Shown one piece after another: positions 1 to 7,913 of a DNA stretch of 34,866 bases (the first letter of the stretch is position 1; the number at the start of each line of letters is the position of its first letter). The notes beneath the pieces are model-generated. The model was not told the origin of the DNA. It did not search any database and saw only the letters and a program-made list of their open reading frames with translations. The stretch covers positions 1 to 34,866 of the IMG/VR virus record IMGVR_UViG_3300017963_000524; one strand, written 5' to 3'. The stretch is from a virus. The translations under genes were made by a program, and so were the position numbers.

Positions 1-258
1 AATGGTGATTGGGATTGGGATATGCTTGGTAATGCTTGGGACCCGACTGATTTAGTCGAGTGGGGCTTTACCATGGAGGAGATGCACCTTGAGCAGCTAC
101 CTTCTAAAGAAGAAGGTGAAGGCGAAGGTGGAGAGACGGGTAAAAGCTGTACGATGACGATTCATTTTTCCGATGCTACCCACTTACAAGAGGCGGAAAA
201 TAGAATAGCTTGCATCGTAGAGGAATTTAAAGGAGCTAGATACAAAGTAAAGGTATAG
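1..258 (+). CDS. ParB-like nuclease-domain protein, C-terminal part (start missing)
   Basis: The frame is open from base 1, so the gene begins outside the window. The first residues, NGDWDWDMLGNAWD followed by LVEWGF, match the signature that follows the ParB/Srx-like N-terminal domain in phage ParB-like proteins, where W-D-x-x-x-L-x-N and a D-W-G-F-like motif are usual. A Glu/Gly-rich linker (about residues 36-47) is followed by a small tail with alternating hydrophobics (TMTIHFSD...YKVKV). It ends 2 nt before the small terminase gene. It is most likely the other half of the gene that runs off the right end at 34866. The family assignment rests on motif recognition; the exact role (DNA binding, nicking or a partner of a modification enzyme) is unknown. 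Confidence 0.7.
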   Translation, partial: NGDWDWDMLGNAWDPTDLVEWGFTMEEMHLEQLPSKEEGEGEGGETGKSCTMTIHFSDATHLQEAENRIACIVEEFKGARYKVKV

Positions 259-260
259 AG

Positions 261-695
261 ATGGCATTACGAAAAGAACCACAAAAAAAGTTAGTACATA
301 CAAAAGGTAGATCACCTGGACCATCCAAAGGGAAGGCAAAGAGAGAGATTGACTGGGACTTGGTCAAAAAGCTGTGCCAAATACAGTGCACACAAGAAGA
401 GATCTGTGCCTTTATTGATATTAGCGAAGATGCCCTACGCGCGGGAGCAAAAGAAATATATGATTTACAACTTAAAGAGCTATTTGCTGATTGGCGATTA
501 GGCGGAAACTGTTCGCTCAGGCGAAAACAATGGCATTTAGCAGACACAAGCGCTGCTGTTGCCATCTTCTTGGGAAAGCAATACCTAGGACAAGATGATG
601 ATTACAATTTAAATCATAATGGATCTGTTGTTCAAGTGGTCCATTATGGAGATGGAGAACCTGAGCCATGGAAAGACAAAAATGCCAAAGACTAA
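261..695 (+). CDS. terS: Terminase small subunit
   Basis: A 144-aa protein with a basic Lys/Pro-rich N-terminus (residues 1-28), a helix-turn-helix (about 33-62, with CTQEEICAFIDIS) and the characteristic block SLRRKQW...VAIFLGKQYLGQ near residues 84-110. That block is typical of phage small terminase subunits that recognise the packaging site and stimulate the large subunit. It lies directly upstream of the large terminase and overlaps its start by 14 nt, the usual terS-terL arrangement. ATG at 261 is the first start after the ParB-like stop. The family call is strong; the pac sequence it would bind is not identified. Confidence 0.88.
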   Translation: MALRKEPQKKLVHTKGRSPGPSKGKAKREIDWDLVKKLCQIQCTQEEICAFIDISEDALRAGAKEIYDLQLKELFADWRLGGNCSLRRKQWHLADTSAAVAIFLGKQYLGQDDDYNLNHNGSVVQVVHYGDGEPEPWKDKNAKD

Positions 696-2022
696 ATACT
701 GGAACAAGGGAGTCAAAGTGCCCGGGTTTGTTCCAAGACCATACCAGTTTGATTTTCTTCGTGCTATGGACAACGGCCTTAAGCGTGCCGTGTTGGTATG
801 GCATCGGCGTGCTGGTAAAGAAATTGCTTGCTTCAACTGGCTGATCAAGCAGGCATACTGGCACCGTGTGGGGACCTATGTGTATTTCTTTCCAACTAGT
901 ACGTTAGGAAGACGTATTCTATGGGATGGGGCTAATAAGGACGGAAAGCGTTTTTTGGATTATATTCCCAAAGAGATTATAGATGGTAATATTAACAATA
1001 ACGAAATGAAAGTGAGGCTAACCAATGGTTCAGTCATCCAAGTCATCGGCTCTGATCAAATCATCAACGTTGGGATTAACCCTGTTGGGTGCGTCTTCTC
1101 CGAGTATAGTCTCCAGGATCCTAAGTGTTGGAACTTCATTCGTCCGATTCTTCGTGAGAATGACGGTTGGGCGGTATTCAACTTCACCCCTCGCGGGAAA
1201 AATCACGCCTTTGACCTCTACCTCATGGCAAAGAATAACCCAGAGTGGTTTTGCCAACGCCTTACTATTAACGACACTGGCGTTCTCAGCGATGGCGACA
1301 TGGATGCCGAGCGAGCCGAGGGTATGTCGGAACACCTCATTCAGCAGGAGTATTACTGCAATTTTGATCAAGGTTCCGAGGGTGCTTATTATGCAAAACT
1401 TCTCAACCAGGCAGAATTAGATGGCAGACTTACGGCTGTGCCTTATGACCCAAATTGTAGTGTTGATACTTATTGGGATCTTGGCGTATCAGACGAAACA
1501 GTTATACTCCTCGCTCAGAACACAGGTAACCAGATCCACATCATCAATATGTATCGAAATCAGGGGGAAGGACTTAACCATTATGCAAGATGGTTACAGA
1601 CTGAAGCTGAAAAGTGGGGATACGTATACGGAACACATTACGCCCCTCACGACATACAAGTTCGTGAACTTGGATCAGGAGCACAAACGAGATTGCAAAT
1701 AGCTAGAGATCTTGGCATCCGCTTTGAGATAGTGCCCAACATATCGATACATGAGGGGATAGAACTGACGCGTGGCATATGGCCTAAACTATGGATAGAT
1801 TCTGACAAGTGTTCTTTCTTTATTAAGGCTGCGGAAAACTACCATAAATCATATAATGAAAAGTTAAATGTATATAGCGATAAGCCTGTGCACGATTGGT
1901 CTTCACATTGTATGGATGCATTTCGTTATCTTGCAGTGTCACAGAATAAAAAGAGCCGAGGTAGAATGACTGAAGAAGAAGCGCGCTTGCTTGAGCAAAG
2001 ATACTCATTTAAGCATGTGTGA
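682..2022 (+). CDS. terL: Terminase large subunit (packaging ATPase and nuclease)
   Basis: A 446-aa protein of normal size for the family. The N-terminal ATPase has a deviant Walker A, LVWHRRAGKE (38-47), and a Walker B-like segment VGCVFSEY (135-142) in which Glu141 would be catalytic. The C-terminal RNase H-like nuclease shows WDLGVSD (265-271), APHD (321-324) and CMDAFRY (410-416), giving three acidic metal-binding positions. It cuts and pumps DNA into the prohead through the portal. The reading frame is open further upstream (ATG 619), but ATG 682 has GGAAAG before it and limits the overlap with terS to 14 nt, so it is preferred. Confidence 0.93.
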   Translation: MPKTKYWNKGVKVPGFVPRPYQFDFLRAMDNGLKRAVLVWHRRAGKEIACFNWLIKQAYWHRVGTYVYFFPTSTLGRRILWDGANKDGKRFLDYIPKEIIDGNINNNEMKVRLTNGSVIQVIGSDQIINVGINPVGCVFSEYSLQDPKCWNFIRPILRENDGWAVFNFTPRGKNHAFDLYLMAKNNPEWFCQRLTINDTGVLSDGDMDAERAEGMSEHLIQQEYYCNFDQGSEGAYYAKLLNQAELDGRLTAVPYDPNCSVDTYWDLGVSDETVILLAQNTGNQIHIINMYRNQGEGLNHYARWLQTEAEKWGYVYGTHYAPHDIQVRELGSGAQTRLQIARDLGIRFEIVPNISIHEGIELTRGIWPKLWIDSDKCSFFIKAAENYHKSYNEKLNVYSDKPVHDWSSHCMDAFRYLAVSQNKKSRGRMTEEEARLLEQRYSFKHV

Positions 2023-2053
2023 AAATAGAGAAAAGTGTATAAGAATAAAGTAT

Positions 2054-2169
2054 AAGCCCTGAACCACATATTGGGCTAGTAACTACACGCGAGGCGGACT
2101 GATCATCCTAAGCTATCCCGCTAGATAGCCCTCGCACCCTTTCCATAGCGGTGGAAAGTAAAAACCGCT
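2054..2169 (+). ncRNA. Candidate structured RNA / 5' leader with pseudoknot
   Basis: The 160-nt gap between terL and the next gene folds into several helices on inspection. AGCCC 2055-2059 pairs with GGGCT 2073-2077. GCGAGG 2089-2094 pairs with CCTCGC 2130-2135 and encloses GCTATC 2112-2117 with GATAGC 2124-2129. CTTTCC 2139-2144 pairs with GGAAAG 2153-2158. The loop of that last hairpin holds AGCGGT (2147-2152), complementary to ACCGCT 2164-2169, which makes an H-type pseudoknot just upstream of the ATG at 2183. The pairings are seen directly; a role as riboswitch, translational operator or stable ncRNA is inference. Confidence 0.45.
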
Positions 2170-2182
2170 TGGGACTGGTGCG

Positions 2183-2482
2183 ATGGCAGACATCTGTAAA
2201 AATTATCATAAGGGAGCCGACACCTCGATAGAGGCGTATGCGCAAACCCCTGAAAAGTCACGCTCAAAGATCCGCTATGCAATCCTAGCAAAAATAAAAG
2301 AGCTAGGAAATGCTACGTGCGACGAAATCGAGCAACTACTCAACCTATCCCATCAGTGCGCATCTGCACGTATTTCAGAACTTAATAAAGACAATCTCAT
2401 CGAAGACACTGGTGAGCGTCGTCTCACTCGTTTAGGCCGTAAAGCCAGGGTCTATACTCCTCGGGAGGTGGCGCATGTCTGA
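2183..2482 (+). CDS. Winged-helix DNA-binding protein
   Basis: A 99-aa protein. Residues about 28-95 form a winged helix: IRYAILAKIKELGNATCDEI is helix 1, then a recognition-helix region QCASARISELNKDNLIED, then a wing with GERRLTRLGRKARVY. The pattern of helix, SxRISEL and 'LIEDTGERR.T..GR.ARVY' is common among small phage regulators with MarR/ArsR-like folds. ATG 2183 has no good Shine-Dalgarno sequence and lies 13 nt after a predicted pseudoknot, so translation may be controlled by RNA structure. It overlaps the portal start by 8 nt. Its target is unknown; a late-gene regulator or a packaging accessory are both possible. Confidence 0.7.
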   Translation: MADICKNYHKGADTSIEAYAQTPEKSRSKIRYAILAKIKELGNATCDEIEQLLNLSHQCASARISELNKDNLIEDTGERRLTRLGRKARVYTPREVAHV

Positions 2483-4556
2483 TTTGGAAATAATCAGAGA
2501 GTTCGATACCAAATATAACGAGGCGTATTACGCATGGGATCCTTTCTTTCCTCTCGCTGAGAGAGACCTAAGGTTTTACCTCGGGGATCAGTGGGACGAG
2601 AGAGAAAAAAGACAGCTTTTCCAAGAAGGCAGATCCACATTCGTCTTCAATAGAGTTCGTCGAAACATCAATATGATCACGGGATACCAGAGAAAGCATC
2701 GGCTTTCCTCTGTGGTATCTCCTGTTGAGAATTCCGACCAGCAGACAGCCGATCAGCTATCTCAATTACTCCTTTACACCATGAATTACGGTGAAGGCTA
2801 TCGCACAATTAGCGATTGCTTTGGTGGAGCGCTAAAAACAGGCTGGAACCTAGCAAGCATCTGGGTAGATTACCGCGATGACCCTATCAATGGAGACATC
2901 AAGTTCGGTAGAGAGCCATATAACGGCTTCATCGTAGACCCCTACTTCACCAAATTAGACTTTTCCGACGCCGCATACATCCTTAGGCGTCGATATCTTA
3001 GCGCAGATCATGTCGCATCCCTTCTTCCTGGCCAAGAGAAAGAGGTTTATGCCCTCTATGAGCAAGGTTGGGAGAGAGACGATAAATTCACGTGGCTTCC
3101 GTATCAAAGACAGCCAAACGGCCAACAGCTGATGGCCTATTCCGAGATGTACCAACAGAAGTGGAAGAATGTTCCGATGTTGGTCGATATGGAGACGGGA
3201 GAAACCACTGAATTTGACGTAGATAACGACCTTCTTCAGACATTCCTCCAAAGATACCCGCAGCTCAAGGTTGTTGACCGTCCAAAGCGCTACATAGAGC
3301 AAAACATCATCGTTAATGACCACGTCATGCGTACGGATATCAACCCTTACGGTCTAGACGAGTATCCCTTTGTCCCATTCACTGCGATTTTCGAACCAGA
3401 ATCCGACCAGTGGGGCCTAAAAGTTCAGTCTCTTACTCGATGCATGGTCGATCCTCAGCGAGAAGCGAACAGACGCCGATCCCAAATGACTGATTTGCTT
3501 GATTCCCAGATTAACTCTGGATGGATAGCGAATGAAAACAGCGTCATTAACCCTAGCAGTCTTTTCCAGACTTCTCAGGGCAAAGTGATATGGCGTCGGG
3601 AAGACGCGCCTCCTGGTTCGTTGGAGAAAATACCTCCCGCACAGATTCCCCCTTCCATGTTCCAGCTTCAAGAGCTGTATGACCGAGACATGATGGAAAT
3701 CGCGGGTGTTAATGACGCTGCCTTTGGCCAATCAGACAGTGCGGCAGAGTCTGGAGTCATGATGATGCTTCGACAGGGTGCAGCTCTTGTCAATCTCCAA
3801 GAACTCTTCGATAACCTGCGTTTTAGCCAAAAGGCGATGAGCAAGAAGGTTCTTAAGCTTATCCAGCAGTGGAAGCCTGAAAAGGTTGAGCGAATCATCA
3901 ATCAAACGCCGACACAACAGTTCTACGATGCCGAGTTCACTAAATACGACGTGACTGTTCAAGAGGGAGTGCTCACTGACACACAAAGACAGATGTACTT
4001 CCGTCAGCTCGTCGACCTTCGTCAACTTGGAGCGCCTGTATCAGGAGAGATGCTCGCGAAAGCCGCTCCAATCCAAGGAAAGTCCGAGTACATCGAAGAA
4101 CTCTCGCAGATGGAGCAGCAGCAGGCTCAAGCCCAACAGCAACAACAGCAAATGCAAGAACAAGTGCTCGACTCCCAGAGACAGATGTCTCAGGCGAAGG
4201 CTATTTCCGACATTGCGCTTAGCAAAGAACGATTCACAAGGGCCGTGGCCAACATGGGTCTTGAAGATGAAAGGGCCTCCGCAGCAATCGAGAACAGATC
4301 AGATTCAGCACTCAAGCGCGCTAAAGCGATGAAAGAGCTGGACTCTATGAGTGACGACCGTCTCTTGAAATACCTGTCCATCGTACGACAGATGGAAGAG
4401 GTAGCTCGGATCAAGGAAGAGCAGGTGAAAGAGGACGATGTCAAGCTTTCTGCGCAGGCAAACGAGCCTGAACAGAATGTCCCTGAAGTGGGAGGTCTAC
4501 TTCAGGAATTACCAGTGAACCAACAACCTGTGGAGGTCCCAAATGGCCAAGTATAA
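2475..4556 (+). CDS. Portal protein (P22-like)
   Basis: A 693-aa protein, close to the length of the P22 portal family. The N-terminal region has FYLGDQWDEREKRQL (about 34-48), the FNRVRRNINMITGYQRKHR segment and the long wing/stem region typical of P22-type portals. The dodecameric ring occupies one vertex, is the channel for packaging and ejection, and docks terminase and the head-tail adaptor. Residues from about 540 are strongly helical, with a Gln-rich tract (about 543-560) and a long charged coiled coil, resembling the extended helical barrel of P22 portal. The C-terminus overlaps the next gene by 14 nt. Confidence 0.9.
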   Translation: MSDLEIIREFDTKYNEAYYAWDPFFPLAERDLRFYLGDQWDEREKRQLFQEGRSTFVFNRVRRNINMITGYQRKHRLSSVVSPVENSDQQTADQLSQLLLYTMNYGEGYRTISDCFGGALKTGWNLASIWVDYRDDPINGDIKFGREPYNGFIVDPYFTKLDFSDAAYILRRRYLSADHVASLLPGQEKEVYALYEQGWERDDKFTWLPYQRQPNGQQLMAYSEMYQQKWKNVPMLVDMETGETTEFDVDNDLLQTFLQRYPQLKVVDRPKRYIEQNIIVNDHVMRTDINPYGLDEYPFVPFTAIFEPESDQWGLKVQSLTRCMVDPQREANRRRSQMTDLLDSQINSGWIANENSVINPSSLFQTSQGKVIWRREDAPPGSLEKIPPAQIPPSMFQLQELYDRDMMEIAGVNDAAFGQSDSAAESGVMMMLRQGAALVNLQELFDNLRFSQKAMSKKVLKLIQQWKPEKVERIINQTPTQQFYDAEFTKYDVTVQEGVLTDTQRQMYFRQLVDLRQLGAPVSGEMLAKAAPIQGKSEYIEELSQMEQQQAQAQQQQQQMQEQVLDSQRQMSQAKAISDIALSKERFTRAVANMGLEDERASAAIENRSDSALKRAKAMKELDSMSDDRLLKYLSIVRQMEEVARIKEEQVKEDDVKLSAQANEPEQNVPEVGGLLQELPVNQQPVEVPNGQV

Positions 4557-4806
4557 GCAAGGCTACGCAGACCGCAAGGATGAATCACTAGGGATGAGAG
4601 ACGGTAAGGAGTCTTCTAAGAAGCAATCTTACAAATCTCGCCGTGATGAGTCTTACGGTATGAAGGACATGGGTGTCATGGGTCATGAGAAGAAGCCAAT
4701 GAAGTGTAATGCGTTCGCAGCGCAGAAAAGCGACATGGGACGTCTTGATCGTGAGCCAGCAGACAACCGTGGATATCCTGAACAGGCTTTCAAATACAAG
4801 TATTAG
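4543..4806 (+). CDS. Small basic protein with duplicated DESxGM motif
   Basis: An 87-aa hydrophilic protein, rich in Lys, Asp, Gly and Met, with no membrane segment. It carries an internal near-duplication: RKDESLGMRD (11-20) and RRDESYGMKD (33-42). The start overlaps the portal end by 14 nt and GGAGG lies upstream at a normal distance. It sits between portal and scaffold genes, which suggests a virion or assembly role, but no family function is recognised. Confidence 0.7.
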   Translation: MAKYKQGYADRKDESLGMRDGKESSKKQSYKSRRDESYGMKDMGVMGHEKKPMKCNAFAAQKSDMGRLDREPADNRGYPEQAFKYKY

Positions 4807-4815
4807 GAGCCTGAT

Positions 4816-5187
4816 ATGAAACAAGAGACTGGAGAAACCCGCGACGCAATCATTGAAGACGACGAAAAGGTGATACAGCAAATCGTCGACGCCAACAAGG
4901 ACCTAAAAGACCCTTATTGGATCGTGCTGTTCGCCAAGCCGGCCAAGGTTAACGTTGAAGGGAAACCCACCTTGATGAAGCACATAAAGCCTTACTTCAA
5001 GAAACCCGCCCCTCAGGTCGGGATGATTGTAGCTGAGGTGAACAATCAAAAGGGAACCATCCAATGGGACGTGAATATGCCCCAGCGGCCTTTTGACTTT
5101 GATGCTTTAAAAGCAATTGGGGCTGAATCAGCCAATGAGATGGTCGTTGAAACCACCTCTATACCAGGTGCTTACGTAACACAATAG
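4816..5187 (+). CDS. Unknown protein between portal and scaffold
   Basis: A 123-aa, mostly soluble protein preceded by AGGAG and lying 9 nt after the previous gene. The acidic N-terminus (about 1-28) is followed by a compact region with YWIVLFAKPAKV and a conserved-looking IQWDVNMPQRPFDFDAL segment. No catalytic motif is seen. Position in the head-morphogenesis cluster suggests a head or assembly factor. I do not recognise the family. Confidence 0.7.
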   Translation: MKQETGETRDAIIEDDEKVIQQIVDANKDLKDPYWIVLFAKPAKVNVEGKPTLMKHIKPYFKKPAPQVGMIVAEVNNQKGTIQWDVNMPQRPFDFDALKAIGAESANEMVVETTSIPGAYVTQ

Positions 5188-5228
5188 TGCCGCCGACTTA
5201 AGGGCGCATAAATAAGGAGCTACACGCG

Positions 5229-5900
5229 ATGAGCGAAGAACCACAAGCAACGGGCGATCAAATGGAGGCCGCCGCTCCTGTAGAAACTAACGAAGCAGAT
5301 CACCAAGGACAGGGTGAACAGATGAACCGTCAGGTTCCTTTGGACGCCTTGCAATCCGAAAGGGCTGAACGTCAGCGACTACAAGACGAACTCAAGATGG
5401 TTAAGGACAATATGTCTTTGATTATGGCGCAGCAACAGCAGCGATCACAACCAGAGGCAAAGGACGAATTCGATGGAGTGTCTAAGGATGATGTTCTGAC
5501 TTATGGGGATCTTGAAAAGATTCTCTCTAAGAAAGAGCAACAGTACCAGATGAACATTCAAGAACTTCGAATGACTCAAAAATATCCCGATTATCAGGAG
5601 ACCGTCACTAAGTATTTACCCGAAGTTTTGAAACAGAATCCCGGGTTAAGACAGACCTTGCAGCAGAGTAATGATTACGAACTCGCTTATTACTTAGCTA
5701 AGAACAGTGATGCCGCTAAAGGTGCCACTAAAAGCGCGAAGAAGAATGCCGATGCAGAACGCATAGTTCAGAACGCCCAAAGGGCAGGTTCACTTTCGAG
5801 TGTTGGGCAAACTTCGCCGATTAACGAAGCTAAGCGATACCGCGATATGAGTGATACAGACTTTAAAGCACAGGTCCAGAAGAACCTAGGATATTTTTAA
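5229..5900 (+). CDS. Scaffolding protein
   Basis: A 223-aa acidic, Gln- and Glu-rich protein with a disordered N-terminus (about 1-35), a coiled coil (about 40-75, QSERAERQRLQDELKMVK) and a helical C-terminal half ending in a short basic and aromatic tail (FKAQVQKNLGYF). It sits directly upstream of the major capsid gene, the standard place for the scaffold that directs prohead assembly and leaves before or during packaging. Phage scaffolds are called largely by position and helical composition, so the call is contextual. The start is within the sequence CTACACGCGATG, which shares a 10-mer with two other non-coding sites. Confidence 0.75.
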   Translation: MSEEPQATGDQMEAAAPVETNEADHQGQGEQMNRQVPLDALQSERAERQRLQDELKMVKDNMSLIMAQQQQRSQPEAKDEFDGVSKDDVLTYGDLEKILSKKEQQYQMNIQELRMTQKYPDYQETVTKYLPEVLKQNPGLRQTLQQSNDYELAYYLAKNSDAAKGATKSAKKNADAERIVQNAQRAGSLSSVGQTSPINEAKRYRDMSDTDFKAQVQKNLGYF

Positions 5901-5911
5901 GGAGATAACAA

Positions 5912-6856
5912 ATGGCTAATGTAACAACAGTTGCAGTGCTACCTCCAGCTGTTCGGGAGTACTATGATCGTCTTTTGTTGATGACTGCTTATCCGCAGCT
6001 CATTCATACAAAATTCGCTCAAAAACGAGTACTTCCCGAAAAGATGGGCGACACTATTGTGTTCCGTAGGTATGCACGCCTAGCAACAGTACCTATCCCG
6101 CTTTCTGACGGCATCACGCCTCCAGGAGCACCACTATCGGCAACCGACATTAAAGCGCGCGTCGATTTTTATGGTAACTTCGTGACAATCACGAACCAAG
6201 TTGAGCTAACAGTAGAAGACAGGGTTCTTAATGAATCCAGCCGTCTGCTTGCGCAAAACTTGGCTCAGACAATGGATGAAGTTACACGTGACGTGTTGGC
6301 ATCTACAAGCTCAGTCTTGCAGTGTGCTAACGGTGTCAACGGTAACACACCAACAGAACTCACTAAAGCAGACATCGACGCAGCTGTTCAGACTCTTTTG
6401 AACAACGACGCTGAGATGATCTCTGAAGTGGTGGTTGGACGTGATGCCTTCGGCACAGCTCCTGTACGACCCGCCTTCTGGGCATACATCGATACGGCTC
6501 TTTTGGATGATCTAGAGGCAGTCTCTAACTTCATCCATAGCGCCAACTACCCTAACCAGCAGTCTGTATTGGACGCTGAATGGGGAGCAACTGGCAACGT
6601 TCGCTGGCTCTACACTTCCGTTGGAAGCGTAACGGCTGCAAGCCCTGCTGTATACAACAACTTCATCATCGGTAAAGAGGCATACGCAGTCGTACACCTC
6701 GGATCTGAAAGTGGTGAGTTCTATGTTGAACCTCTTGGTTCTGCTGGTTCTGCCGATCCATTGCATCAGCGTGGTTCTGTAGGTTGGCAGCATCCATTTG
6801 TGGCTAGAATCCTCAACGATGCCTTCATGTTAAATCTTGAAGCAACACATTCATAG
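5912..6856 (+). CDS. Major capsid protein, N4-gp56 family
   Basis: A 314-aa protein preceded by AAGGAG at good spacing. The opening LPPAVREYYDRLLL, the block GDTIVFRRYARL (about 47-58), the VDFYGNFVTITNQVELTVED segment and the C-terminal GWQHPFVARILNDAFML pattern match the N4-gp56-type major capsid proteins (HK97 fold). It forms the icosahedral shell. It follows the scaffold by 11 nt and is followed by a small head protein and then a terminator, consistent with high expression of this pair. No internal protease gene is seen nearby, so maturation cleavage need not be involved. Confidence 0.92.
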   Translation: MANVTTVAVLPPAVREYYDRLLLMTAYPQLIHTKFAQKRVLPEKMGDTIVFRRYARLATVPIPLSDGITPPGAPLSATDIKARVDFYGNFVTITNQVELTVEDRVLNESSRLLAQNLAQTMDEVTRDVLASTSSVLQCANGVNGNTPTELTKADIDAAVQTLLNNDAEMISEVVVGRDAFGTAPVRPAFWAYIDTALLDDLEAVSNFIHSANYPNQQSVLDAEWGATGNVRWLYTSVGSVTAASPAVYNNFIIGKEAYAVVHLGSESGEFYVEPLGSAGSADPLHQRGSVGWQHPFVARILNDAFMLNLEATHS

Positions 6857-6866
6857 GAGGTGAATC

Positions 6867-7466
6867 ATGGCACAAATTAAAAGGTTTGCTTGGACTAATC
6901 CAAGCTCAGCAGTAGCAAGAAACCTAGATGTCGGCTTTACGGCGGCTAAGATTGAAATTTTCAACCTTACCACCGCAGCTGCACTAGCGTGGACAGCGGA
7001 TATGGCTGTTGCGTCCATCTTTAATGTTGGCGTTCCAGCTTACACAACCACTAATGGTGTAACTCCACTAGCTCAAGATGCAGCTTATGGACCAGCTATT
7101 AGCGGGTTTACTAATGCATCTCCAGGTGTGATCACTGTGAATGACACAGCCACATTTGGAATTGCGGCAGGTGACACGATCAAAGTTGCTGGCATTGCAG
7201 ACGATGGCGCTGCTGCTAACAGCTTGAACGGTCAATACACTGTAGCATCTGTGACAGCGACTTCAATCACCCTAAACGAAGCGACTAACTCAGGTTATAG
7301 CGCTTATGTTTCAGGTGGATTTGTAACTCGCGTTTCTGATGCTAACGGCGATGCAGTACCTATCGAGAACAAGGCTATTCGCGGTCTTACTCTTGGTACA
7401 TCAGCGGTCGGAGGAAACTCTGAATCCATGGTTGCAATCGTCTACGGTGAAGAGCCTGTAGTGTAA
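6867..7466 (+). CDS. Putative capsid decoration / head protein with FCCH-like beta module
   Basis: A 199-aa Ala/Thr/Val-rich protein with a near-ideal AGGAGGTGA ribosome site. Residues about 78-154 form a beta module: a 'TNASPGVITV' strand, GDTIKVAGI, LNGQYTVASVTATSITL and a terminal GYSAYVSGGF. It matches small modules in phage proteins often annotated as ubiquitin-activating E1 FCCH-like. The flanking parts (1-75 and 155-199) look like a separate beta-rich head protein into which the module is inserted. A similar module occurs at least twice in the protein at 9493-11892. Its position after the capsid gene suggests a decoration or head-stabilising role (inference). Confidence 0.72.
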   Translation: MAQIKRFAWTNPSSAVARNLDVGFTAAKIEIFNLTTAAALAWTADMAVASIFNVGVPAYTTTNGVTPLAQDAAYGPAISGFTNASPGVITVNDTATFGIAAGDTIKVAGIADDGAAANSLNGQYTVASVTATSITLNEATNSGYSAYVSGGFVTRVSDANGDAVPIENKAIRGLTLGTSAVGGNSESMVAIVYGEEPVV

Positions 7467-7475
7467 CAAATTGAG

Positions 7476-7500
7476 GGAGTGGGGAGACCCACTCCTTCTT
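7476..7500 (+). terminator. Rho-independent terminator after the capsid genes
   Basis: A perfect 8-bp stem GGAGTGGG (7476-7483) / CCCACTCC (7488-7495) with a GAGA (GNRA-type) tetraloop, followed by TTCTT. It lies 10 nt after the stop of the decoration-type gene and before the next ribosome site. The T-tract is short and interrupted, so read-through of late transcripts is likely. Confidence 0.8.
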
Positions 7501-7519
7501 AAAATTAAGGAGCAATAGC

Positions 7520-7894
7520 ATGGAACAAGCAGTCCAAGAACGAAGTGCAGTAGACATGAAGAAGATGGCACGTCTTCCAATCATCGACCCGTCCAATCCA
7601 TCAAAGAAGCACTCTGAAAAAGAGGAAAAATGGCTTAGAGAAATGGTGATGTACGAGTTCATGAATATTGAAGAGCCTGGTCTATCGCAGACATTTTCTT
7701 ATGGATGCGCTGGCAATGTAATGAAATTTGAGTTCCACCATGGTCATAAGTACAGGGTGCCTCGATTCATTGCTCGTCACGTCGATTCTCGATCCACTCC
7801 AATGTGGTCATGGAGACCTGACGGAAAAGGCAGCATTCAGAAAGAGCAAGTAGGACGAAAGAGTCGCTTCCAGATGCGTGAAGTGTACGAATAA
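7520..7894 (+). CDS. Unknown 124-aa protein, head-tail region
   Basis: Preceded by AAGGAG. Two parts are visible: a charged N-terminus (about 1-50, with NPSKKHSEKEEKWLREMVMYEF) and a compact region with FEFHHGHKYRVPRFIARHV followed by WSWRPDGKG and a basic end. The HHGxKYRVPRFIARHV pattern is distinctive, and I recall similar sequences among podovirus head-tail clusters without a known function. No zinc or nucleotide motif is seen. The location between capsid and adaptor genes suggests a virion or assembly role. Confidence 0.7.
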   Translation: MEQAVQERSAVDMKKMARLPIIDPSNPSKKHSEKEEKWLREMVMYEFMNIEEPGLSQTFSYGCAGNVMKFEFHHGHKYRVPRFIARHVDSRSTPMWSWRPDGKGSIQKEQVGRKSRFQMREVYE

Positions 7895-7913
7895 CGTCTA
7901 AAACGAGGTAATG

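Noticed and set aside
619-681. Longer start for the large terminase (21 more residues)
   Set aside because: The added residues do not look like a terminase N-terminus and would overlap the small terminase gene by 77 nt; ATG 682 has its own ribosome site.
2089-2158. tRNA-like shape in the gap before the winged-helix gene
   Set aside because: The closing stem and inner hairpin do not fit a cloverleaf: no T-loop sequence, no anticodon arm of the right size, no CCA context.
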